Shown here piece after piece: positions 39,356-47,932 of a stretch of 64,000 nt of DNA. Source of the DNA: Iodidimonas nitroreducens (GTDB lineage Bacteria; Pseudomonadota; Alphaproteobacteria; Sphingomonadales; Rhodothalassiaceae); the NCBI RefSeq assembly GCF_008579165.1, contig NZ_BKCN01000007.1. The stretch is one strand, 5' to 3'. The notes under the pieces were generated by a model that was not told the DNA's origin, ran no database searches, and saw only the letters and a program-made list of their open reading frames with translations. The number at the start of each line of letters is the position of its first letter. Position 1 is the stretch's first letter. The position numbers and the translations under genes are program-made.

Positions 39356-40755
39356 ATGACCGACCAACCACATACGAACGCCACACCGACCGGAATTCTT
39401 GACGAATTGAGCGAAATCACCACAAAGCTGGAAATGCAGCCCCGGCTCGACAGCTTTGCCAATGGCGGGCGGCTTTCTGATGATCTGGCCCCCATCTGGC
39501 CGATCATCGCCCCCCATATCGATGACTATCTGACCGTGTTTTTCGACACGCTTTTGGTGCATGAAGAAGCGCGTCAGGCCATCGATACATCACGGCTGCC
39601 CAAGATCAAGGCCCGTCAGGTGGAATTCTGGTCGTTCATGTTTACCGGGCGGATGGATCGCCGCTATGGGCAGGTGATTTCCGAGCGCGGCGCCTATATG
39701 CACCGCATTGGTTTGGGGCCGCGTTTTTATCTGCCCGCTTATGCCACCCTTTATGATCAGTTCATCAAAGCATCGATCGAGGGAATCGAGGATCGCGGCG
39801 AGCGCACCCGGGCGATTGTGGCGCTCAACCGGCATAATTTTTTGATGAACGAAATCATGTCATCCACCAATCATGAACTGGTGCGCGAAGAAGCCGAAGC
39901 GCTTTTAAAGCAGCATGGCACCCGTTTTGAACAGGATGTGGTCAGCGCCCTGAAACAGGTGACGGATGCGGCCCAAAGCATGCGCACCAATGCCGTTGAT
40001 GTGAGTAGCGCCATCGAACAGATGAGCGCCACCAGCGCCACCGTATCGGACGCCGCCGATTCCAGCGCTGATAATGTGCGCACCGCTGCCGCTGCCGCCG
40101 AAGAATTATCGGCATCGGTCAATGCCATGAATGAGCATGTCCAGCGATCCGCTTCGGCCTCTGGCGAGGCATCCGTGGAGGCAAGCACCGCCCGTTCGGT
40201 GATCGATAGTCTGGCGGGCTATGCCAACAAGATCGGCCATGTGGTGAAGCTGATCGATGATATTGCCGGCCAAACCAATCTTCTGGCCCTGAATGCCACC
40301 ATCGAGCCGCCCGCGCCGGGGAAGCCGGGCGCGGCTTTGCCGTGGTGGCCAATGAGGTGAAGGCGCTGGCCGGGCAAACCGCGCAGGCGACCAAGGAAAT
40401 CGCCAGCCAGGTTTCATCGGTGCAATCAGCGACGCGGGAAGCCGTGGATGCCAATCAGCGTCTGGGCTCGGCGATTGAACGGGTCACCTCGATCTCGGAA
40501 GAAATCGGCGCGATGATCAATGAACAGACCCAGGCCATCGAGGAAATCACCCGATCCGTGACGGTGGCTTCAGAACGCAGCCAGGATGTTTCGGGCAATA
40601 TTTCCGAAGTTTCGGATGCGGCGGGCAATATCGGCCATTCAATGGCGGATGTGCGGCAATTGGCCGAAGATGTGTTCGGCCTCACGGAAACCTTATCGAC
40701 CAAGATCAATCAATTCCTCACCGCCATCACCAATGACAGCGCGAAACCGGCCTGA
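39356..40755 (+). CDS. Globin-coupled methyl-accepting chemotaxis protein (one frameshift)
   Basis: 466 residues when repaired. There are no membrane helices, so it is a soluble receptor. Residues about 35-185 resemble the protoglobin/HemAT sensor: QVEFWSFMFTGRMDRRYGQV, then the likely proximal heme His in YMHRIGLGPRFYLPAYATL. The rest is a methyl-accepting signalling coiled coil with the CheA/CheW-binding hairpin [23 protein letters not shown]. The frame breaks at 40306: GAGGCCGCC instead of GAGCCGCC restores exactly that hairpin tip. An aerotaxis role is inferred from the heme-globin family. No other che genes are in the window. Confidence 0.87.
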
Positions 40756-40775
40756 TCCTCTAAAAATCTTTGCGG

Positions 40776-41683
40776 TCAGCGATTGGACCAGCCCTGCGCC
40801 GTGGCAAAGCGATCCGCCAGAAAATCGATGAACCGCCTGACTTTCGTGCTCAAATGGCGATTGGGGGGATAAACCGCCTGAACCGGCAGATCTTCCTGCG
40901 AATAATGGGCAAGGATTTCCACCAGCCCCTCCTGCTCCAGATCGGGATTCAGTAAAAAACTGGGGATGGCCACGATCCCCAGATCATGCGCGCCGCTTCC
41001 TTCAGGGCTTCGCCATTATTGGCAAAAAGCGGCCCCGATACCTTGACCGATGCACGCGTGCCCGCGCGATCATGGAAAATCCACTCATCGGGGCTGTGGC
41101 GTCCGCGATAGATCAGGCAATCATGGCTGGTCAGATCCTCGGGCTTTTGAGGGGTGCCAAAGCGTTCGAGATAACCCGTACCAGCGGCGATTACCATGCG
41201 GGCGCTGGCGATTTTGCGGCTGATCAGGCTTGAATCGGCCATCGCCCCGATGCGGATGGCGATATCATAGCCTTCTTCCACCAGATCGACGAATCGATCA
41301 TTGAAATCCATATCCACAGTCAGATCAGGATGGCGAAGCAAAAAATCCGGCAAGGCGGGCGCGATATGCCTGATCCCGAAACTGAGCGCGCTGCTCACCC
41401 GCAATGTGCCGCGCGGTTCGGCATTGAGGCTTGAGACCGCCGTATCGGCATCGGCCAGATCCTCGATGATCCGCAGCGCCCGATCCCGATAGGCCCGCCC
41501 TTCTTCGGTCAGGTTCACCTGCCTTGTGGTGCGATATAAAAGCCGGGCGCCCAGATGATCTTCCAAAGATGACACCGCTTTCGAGACCGCCGATTTCGAC
41601 ATCCCCAGCTTGCGCGCCGCCTTTGAAAAGCTGCCGCTTTCAGCAATCTTGATAAACACCCGCAAAGCGGTCAATTGATCCAT
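40776..41683 (-). CDS. LysR-family transcriptional regulator (one frameshift)
   Basis: 302 residues after repair. The N-terminal winged helix-turn-helix is clear (MDQLTALRVFIKIAESGSFS, KLGMSKSAVSKAVSSLEDHLG), followed by the periplasmic-binding-like effector domain. The frame breaks near 40988: an added base (minus strand CGCCATGAT for CGCATGAT) gives ALKEAARHDLGIVAIPSFLL. Its target is not evident. LysR regulators often act on a divergent gene, but the divergent neighbour here is ssrA, 50-70 bp away, which is unlikely to be regulated. It is convergent with the chemoreceptor, 20 bp apart. Confidence 0.87.
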
Positions 41684-41732
41684 TGCCTGATCTTCCCCTT
41701 ATCGGCCCATCGATTTTGCCGTCTTTGCCTCT

Positions 41733-41760
41733 TTAACAGAAACCAAAACATGCCTATATA
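41733..41760 (+). promoter_or_regulatory. Candidate ssrA promoter
   Basis: TTTAAC (41733-41738), 16 bp, then TATATA (41755-41760). Transcription would start near 41767, exactly where the first hairpin of the tmRNA acceptor piece begins (GTCGG-GCAA-CCGAC, 41767-41780). Confidence 0.6.
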
Positions 41761-41766
41761 GATCCT

Positions 41767-42112
41767 GTCGGGCAACCGACTATGGCAGTAAACGGTGCGT
41801 GAAATAGGCATTATGGACCCGGGGGCGGTACCCGGCGCCTCCACCATCAGGGATCGGCTTCATGAAATGGCTTTGTGGCATGAATTGATCAAAAGTACGA
41901 TCCTTGCTGATGGGGGCGAAATAGGCTCGACATGTGCTGAAAGACGATACTTTCTGCCCGGAATGGTTCCGCCGTTGATGGGCCATATTCACAAATGCCA
42001 ATGATAATGAGGCATTTGCTGTTGCAGCGTAACAAAAACCTAGCGGTTTAAGTTACAGAGCAATCAGCACGGTTTATGGGGTGCGCCGGGTAACAGAAGC
42101 ATTCCCGCGGTT
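41767..42112 (+). ncRNA. ssrA: tmRNA, circularly permuted two-piece form
   Basis: The tmRNA releases stalled ribosomes and tags the nascent protein. In the alphaproteobacterial layout the acceptor half comes first, ending with CGCCTCC (41836-41842), A, then CCA (41844-41846). A T-arm stem CCGGG (41819-41823)/CCCGG (41831-41835) closes a 7-nt loop. After a removed spacer, the coding half starts GGGGGCGAAATAGG at 41912. Its first seven bases pair with CGCCTCC, with a G-U at the third pair, the alanyl-tRNA synthetase identity element. The tag frame GCC AAT GAT AAT ... GCA GCG TAA (41997-42032) encodes ANDNEAFAVAA, close to the Caulobacter tag. Exact processed ends and the 3' limit are estimates. 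Confidence 0.93.
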
Positions 42113-42113
42113 T

Positions 42114-42151
42114 GGAGGGCACCGGGCAACAGAAGCCCTCCACTCATTTTT
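42114..42151 (+). terminator. ssrA terminator
   Basis: GGAGGGC (42114-42120) pairs with GCCCTCC (42135-42141), followed by ACTCA and five T. It lies directly after the tmRNA coding piece and 25 bp before the convergent end of the M16 peptidase gene. Confidence 0.8.
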
Positions 42152-42175
42152 GCATCCCCTCTGTCTCTAACCCCC

Positions 42176-45100
42176 TCATGATTTCTGATCGGGCTCCACG
42201 ATCACCTCAATCGGTGCCCCCGTTTGCCGCAGCCATTGGGCGGCTTCCTGCACATCCTTGGCGGTGATCGCGCTATAATCGGCTGTCACGGTGCGATAGC
42301 GATCAAGCGATCGGGGGCATGGCTCAACCCTTCCAAAACCCCGAAAAGCCAGCCTTCATTACTATCGCGCCAGCGGCTCAATTGTTCCACCACGGGCAAT
42401 CGTGCCCGATCCAGCAGATCATCACTGATGGGATGATCTGCCGCTTCATCAAGCAAAGCCTTTAACGCCTTCATCACCGCATCGCTGCGCAGGGCATCGC
42501 TATCGGCAAAGAGGCTGATCAAACCACGATAGCCAAGGCTTGACGCAAGCTGCCATGAGGCCCCGGGCGCATAAGACAGGCCATCCATTTCCCGCACATC
42601 CTCCCGCGCCTTGATCGAAAGCACGCTGGTCAGCAGATGCAGGGCCAGGGCCTGTTTCCTTGGGATTGCATCGCGCACCGGCCAGAACAGCACATTTTGC
42701 GATCCCGCGTCCTCGCCCACATAAGTGAACGAAGCGCTGGCACCATTTTCGGCATAGGTGGGGACGATGGGCAGGCTTTGGGCGGGCTGTACTGCGCGCG
42801 CGGGCAAGGCCCCCACGGTGCTTGCCAAAAGCGTTTCCGCTTCCGCCAGCCCAATCGCCCCCACCAGCGATATTTCCAGAAAATCGCTGAGCAGGAAAGG
42901 CTTGATCCGCGCCATGATCGCCTCACGATCCGGGGCCAATGCCTTTTCAAGGCTTTCAGGCAGGCCGATTTTGCGGCGATCCCCTGCCAGAACAAAGGGC
43001 AGGCCATCCACCTGCATCACCGCCTGCGGGCTGGAGCGCAGCCCGGTATAAAGCTGGGTCACCCCCCGCTCATAAAGGGGCTCGGCTTCGGCGCGAAACG
43101 CCAGATCACTGAGCATCGCGGTGGCATAATTCAGGGCCAAGGGTAAATCTTCCACGATGGCCGCCCCCAAAATCCTGATGCCCTCAGGATCAATGGACAG
43201 GGAAACCGATAGTGATTGATCGGCCATGATCGCCGCCAATGCCTGAAAATCATGCGCGCCCAAACCGCCCAAAACTGCCAATTGCCGGGTTTTCAGCATC
43301 AAACCGGCTTCATCGGGATGATAAAGGGAAAGACCATTCCCCACACGGATCGAAAAGCGCACAAGATTTTGTTCCAGATCGCTTTCCTTGATCTGGGCCA
43401 CCACATGATTGGCAAAATGCAGGCGAAAAATCCCGAAATCCGCGATCTCATCCCTATGGATCACCCTGCCCGGGGGGCCAAAGGATTGATAAGCAAAATC
43501 GCTGCGCGCGGCCATTTCCCATGGCGGGGGCCTTTGATCCCCGGCTTCTTCCCATACCGCCATGATCCCGTCCATAGAATCGGCCGCGTCATGATCCTTT
43601 CCCCCGGCATCTTCGGGCGCGCTTTCAGCCAGACGCACAAAAATCAGCGGTTGGCGCAGCGCCCCATGATCACCAGCGTGAAACAGACCCTGCACCACCA
43701 TCCTCACATCATCAGTCGTGATGTCATCGGCGACGCGCGCGAAATCCGCCAATTGATCGCGGGGATGGCGAAACACATAAGACGACGCGACAGACGACAG
43801 GATCTGCGACGCCAATGCCCCCGATGACCGGGTATCCGCCCGTTCGGCAGCGGTTTCCAGCGCTTTTTTCTGGCTGATCCGCATCAGATCAAGCTCGGCT
43901 TCGGTGATCCCATAAAGGCGCAGGCGGTCCGCTTCACGCCGAAGTACGGCCAATGCCTTTTGCCAATCATCGCCCGCCGGGGTGAAACTGAAGCCGAAAA
44001 AATAGGCCGCCCTTGGAATATGATCGAAAGAGGCCCCACCCGCGCTGAAGCCCGCATCCGCACCAAACATCAAATCCTGCACCCGGCGCTGAAAGGCGGC
44101 CAGGGCAAAATCCAAAGCAAAAGACTGGCGCAATATCTCGTCCCGGCGATCCGCATCATCTGGCTCCACCCGATAGCGCCCGCTATAGGCGATGGATCGG
44201 CGCAACAGGGCTGTTCGATCCTGCGCAAAATTGACTGCCACCATGGGCCGCAGCCCGGGCGCGATATGGCTTGCAGCGCGCGGCGGGGCGGGCAGATCGG
44301 CAATGGCCGCTTCATCCGCCATGGGGGCCGCCGGGCCACGGCCCTTGAAATCGGCAAAATACTTGATGATAGCGGCTTCCATCCTGTCCACATCCTGATC
44401 GCCCACCACCACCAGAATCATTTTTTCCGGCCGATAATGGGCCTGATAAAAAGCCTTCAGATCAGCGGCATCGATGGTTTCCAAGCTTTCCCTTGTGCCC
44501 CCCGGCCATTGTTCGGCGGCTATGCTATCGGGGGCGAGAAAGCGCATGAAAGCGCGCGAAGCTTTGGCCGCCGTGCTATCGCGGGCGATCAACTCGCTGA
44601 TCACCACGGCGCGTTCCTGCTCTACATCTTTGGGGGTGATCAGCAGGCCATCGGCAATATCGCGCAGCACGGCCAAAAGGGGCTCTGCCCGCGCAAAATC
44701 ACTGCCGGGCAGGGTCAGATGATAGGTGGTCGCCTCCAATCCGGTGCTGGCATTGCTATCGGCCCCCGATTGCAGACCCATGCGCTCCAATTCGGAAAAA
44801 AGGCCCTCATCAGGGTGCCGGCGCGATTTTTGAAAGGCCAGATGTTCCAGAAAATGGGCAATTCCCCCTGATCGGGCTGTTCATCCAATGAGCCCACATC
44901 CACCCGCAGATAAAAGCTGAGCTGATCACGCGGGGTTTCATTGCGCATCAGGGCATAGCGCAGGCCATGATCAAGCCGCCCCCAGCGCACCGCCGGATCG
45001 GGCTTTAATCCAAAAGGATTAAGCGCATGAGGGAAAGCCGCCTCGGCACCTGAGAAAGCAGGATCGTCGCTCGCCCTCGCCCCCGGCACAGCAGCGCCAC

Positions 45101-45191
45101 CAAGGGCCGCCACAACAAAAAAAAGAACGAGGAAAAAACAAGAAAAGGGAGCGGCGAAAACAGACAGAGGGGGCGATTTTGCCAAAACCAT
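42176..45191 (-). CDS. M16 family zinc metallopeptidase (two frameshifts)
   Basis: 1005 residues when two bases are restored. A signal peptide (SPPLSVFAAPFSCFFLVLFFVVAALGGAAV) puts it in the envelope. The inverted zinc motif appears only in the repaired frame as GIAHFLEHLAFQ, with the third ligand region DVEQERAVVISELIARD downstream. Four M16 domains fit the length (PqqL/insulinase-like). The first break is in a C run at 44864-44868; a sixth C (minus-strand G) restores the HFLEH motif. The second, near 42305, adds about 43 residues ending VEPDQKS with the stop at 42176. The substrate is unknown. Confidence 0.86.
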
Positions 45192-45425
45192 GAACGAACT
45201 CTCTTATGAAAAAAACGATATAAAAACGGCGGATGATCAATCGCATTGTGGCAAAGTTGATCGGCAAATCATACCATCAAGCCGACTTTTCCGTGCAACT
45301 GTGATAATGCGTCTGGTAAGCTTATGGCTGAAAGATTATAAGGGCCCCGAACACGATGTTTTTTGCGAAATGTTGCCATGGGCAGCCGTGAAAAAGACCA
45401 CAAGACCTCGGAACAAGTTGAAACT

Positions 45426-46067
45426 ATGTCACAATCCCTGTTTAATTACGATGAAATGGTTCAAAACGCCCTGCGCGGCGTGGTGCGCGAGATATTGCAG
45501 CAGGTCGTTGACCATGGCCTGCCCGGCGCCCATCATTTCTACATCGCCTTTCGCACCCGCGCCCCCGGAGTGATGATCCCCCGCCATCTGCAGGAACGCT
45601 ATCCCGATGATATGACCATCGTGGTCCAGCATCGCTTCTGGGGGCTTGAGGTTCATGATGATCATTTTGTCATTGGGCTGTCGTTCAATCACAAGCCCGA
45701 ACGGCTGGAAATTCCTTTTGCTGCGGTGGTTGGCTTTGTCGATCCTTCGGTGCAATTTGCCCTGCAATTTCAGGATGATCCCATTGGCGAGGATGAAGCC
45801 CATGATGATGATGGGGCGGGGGATATGCTCGATTTCCCGGCTTTCGACGCGGTAACATCCACCGATAGCGCCGCCAATCACGAAGATGAAGCCGATCCCA
45901 AAGCCCCGGGCCGCAAGCCGGGCAAAAGCAGTAAAAGCCCCAAAGCCGCCCCCAATAAAAACACGGCCAAAAGCAAAAGCGGTGCCAACAAAACAGACGA
46001 AACGGGGGGCAAAAGCGGCGGCGAGGATAATGTCGTCACCCTTGATGCTTTTCGCAAAAAACCCTGA
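45426..46067 (+). CDS. sspB: ClpXP adaptor SspB (alpha type)
   Basis: 213 residues from ATG 45426 (MSQSLFNYDEMVQNALRGVV). Alpha-type SspB binds the ssrA tag and hands tagged proteins to ClpXP. The substrate-binding domain covers residues 1-150 (HHFYIAFRTRAPGVMIPRHL, MTIVVQHRFWGLEVHDDHF). A Lys/Ser/Asp-rich flexible linker follows, ending in the ClpX-docking tail NVVTLDAFRKKP. The gene is about 3.3 kb from the ssrA tag it recognises. It precedes fumC, a common alphaproteobacterial order. Confidence 0.93.
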   Translation: MSQSLFNYDEMVQNALRGVVREILQQVVDHGLPGAHHFYIAFRTRAPGVMIPRHLQERYPDDMTIVVQHRFWGLEVHDDHFVIGLSFNHKPERLEIPFAAVVGFVDPSVQFALQFQDDPIGEDEAHDDDGAGDMLDFPAFDAVTSTDSAANHEDEADPKAPGRKPGKSSKSPKAAPNKNTAKSKSGANKTDETGGKSGGEDNVVTLDAFRKKP

Positions 46068-46092
46068 TCCCGGTTTCCCTGATCCCGGTTTC
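46062..46092. repeat. 15-bp tandem duplication at the sspB stop
   Basis: CCCTGATCCCGGTTT is repeated head to tail at 46062-46076 and 46077-46091. The sspB stop codon (TGA 46065-46067) lies in the first copy. Confidence 0.9.
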
Positions 46093-46200
46093 TTTGCCCA
46101 AGACCATGCCAGATGTCGCCTGATTCCGGGCGGCCTGATCGTTTCAAACTCCAGCCTCTTTCTGTTTTAAAAAACGGCTGAACGAAAAAGGAATGACGCC

Positions 46201-47628
46201 ATGATTGATCCTCTCGCCACTGGCTCCCAAAAATCCGATGCCGTGCGTCTTGAAAGCGACAGTTTTGGCGAATTGAAAGTGCCCGCCGATAAATATTGGG
46301 GGGCACAAACCCAGCGATCCCTGATGAATTTTCCCATTGGTGGCGAAATCATGCCGGTGCCCCTGATCCGGGCTTTGGGGATCATCAAACAGGCCGCCGC
46401 CCGGGCCAATATGGCGCTGGGGATGCTGGAACCAGATATCGGCCAGGCCATTGATCAGGCGGCGCAGGATGTGATCGATGGCACCCTTGATGATCATTTT
46501 CCGCTGGTGGTGTGGCAAACCGGCTCGGGCACCCAAAGCAATATGAACAGCAATGAGGTGATCTCCAACCGGGCCATCGAAATTCTCGGCGGGGTCATCG
46601 GCTCGAAAGATCCGGTGCATCCCAATGATCATTGCAATCGCTCGCAAAGCTCGAACGATACCTTCCCCACCGCCATGCATATCGCTGCGGTCGAGGAAAT
46701 CCACCACCGCCTGATCCCGTCTCTTGAGCATCTGCTGGCCGCGCTCAGCGAAAAATCCGCGGCTTTCGAGGGGATCATCAAGATCGGCCGCACCCATCTG
46801 CAGGATGCCACCCCCCTCACTTTGGGGCAGGAATTTTCCGGCTATGCCCATCAGCTTAAAAATGCCCTGCGCCGGGCCAAAGATGTGCTGCCTGCCCTTT
46901 ACCAGCTCGCTCAGGGCGGCACGGCGGTTGGCACCGGCATCAATGCGCATCCCGATTTTGCCGTGCGCGTGGCGCAGGAAATCGCCCAAAGCACCGGCCT
47001 TCCCTTCATCACCGCCGAAAATAAATTTGAAGCTTTGGCCGCCCATGATGCGATCATCGAAGCCTCGGGCGCGATGAATGTGATCGCCGCCAGCCTGATG
47101 AAGATCGCCAATGATATCCGTTTGCTTGGCTCCGGCCCACGCTGTGGCCTTGGCGAATTGAGCCTGCCGGAAAATGAACCCGGCTCATCGATCATGCCGG
47201 GCAAGGTGAACCCCACCCAATGCGAAGCCCTGACCATGGTCTGCACGCAGGTGATGGGCAATCACATGACCATCACCATCGCCGGATCGAATGGCCATAT
47301 GGAGTTGAATGTTTTCAAGCCGGTGATGATCTATAATCTTTTGCAATCGATCCGCCTTTTGGCCGATGGGGCGCGGTCCTTCACTGATCGCTGTGCTCAG
47401 GGGATCACCGCCAATGAAGATCGCATTGATGCCCTGCTCAATGAATCGCTGATGCTGGTCACCGCCCTTGCCCCCAGCATTGGCTATGACAAGGCCACCA
47501 AAGTGGCGAAAGATGCCCATAAAAACGGCACCACTTTAAAAGAAGCGGCCTTGAAACTTGGCTATGTCAGCGCCGAGGAATTCGATCAGGCGGTGCGCCC
47601 GGCGGATATGGTTCACCCCAAAGCCTGA
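46201..47628 (+). CDS. fumC: Class II fumarate hydratase
   Basis: 475 residues. Interconverts fumarate and malate in the TCA cycle without an Fe-S cluster. The signature loop GSSIMPGKVNPTQCEA contains the catalytic serine. SNDTFPTAMHIAAVEE and GRTHLQDATPLTLGQEFSGY are the other conserved regions. Length is normal (460-475). The ATG at 46201 gives MIDPLATGSQKSDAVRLESD, with AAGGA upstream. The usual alphaproteobacterial order sspB-fumC-RHH protein is kept. Confidence 0.96.
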   Translation: MIDPLATGSQKSDAVRLESDSFGELKVPADKYWGAQTQRSLMNFPIGGEIMPVPLIRALGIIKQAAARANMALGMLEPDIGQAIDQAAQDVIDGTLDDHFPLVVWQTGSGTQSNMNSNEVISNRAIEILGGVIGSKDPVHPNDHCNRSQSSNDTFPTAMHIAAVEEIHHRLIPSLEHLLAALSEKSAAFEGIIKIGRTHLQDATPLTLGQEFSGYAHQLKNALRRAKDVLPALYQLAQGGTAVGTGINAHPDFAVRVAQEIAQSTGLPFITAENKFEALAAHDAIIEASGAMNVIAASLMKIANDIRLLGSGPRCGLGELSLPENEPGSSIMPGKVNPTQCEALTMVCTQVMGNHMTITIAGSNGHMELNVFKPVMIYNLLQSIRLLADGARSFTDRCAQGITANEDRIDALLNESLMLVTALAPSIGYDKATKVAKDAHKNGTTLKEAALKLGYVSAEEFDQAVRPADMVHPKA

Positions 47629-47635
47629 GCAAAAG

Positions 47636-47932
47636 ATGAATGAGGGCGATGACATCGGCCCGATCAAGCGCTCGGTGATGATCAGCGGGCATCGGACCAG
47701 CATTTCGCTGGAACCTGCCTTCTGGTCGGAACTGAAAAATCTCGCCGCCATCCGTCATCAATCGATCAATGGCCTGATCACTGAGATCGATCATCAAAGG
47801 CGCGGCAATCTATCCAGCGCCCTGCGCCTGTTCGTGCTGGATCAATTAAAGGCGCGAGCCCATCAATCCGGGCCAGAGGAAGCAGAGCCGGATGGATCAG
47901 GAACAGGGGATGAGGATGCATCGGGGGATTGA
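47636..47932 (+). CDS. Ribbon-helix-helix domain protein
   Basis: 98 residues from ATG 47636, 7 bp after fumC. Residues about 10-75 form an RHH_4-type domain (KRSVMISGHRTSISLEPAFW, LKNLAAIRHQSINGLITEID), followed by an acidic tail. The domain family suggests DNA binding, but the target is unknown. The last 70 bp overlap the convergent AsmA-family gene, where both proteins have low-complexity tails. Confidence 0.82.
   Translation: MNEGDDIGPIKRSVMISGHRTSISLEPAFWSELKNLAAIRHQSINGLITEIDHQRRGNLSSALRLFVLDQLKARAHQSGPEEAEPDGSGTGDEDASGD

Noticed and set aside
41780..42004. Short ORFs on both strands between the LysR gene and the M16 peptidase gene
   Set aside because: They coincide with the two halves of tmRNA, have no ribosome sites and carry no protein-like conservation.
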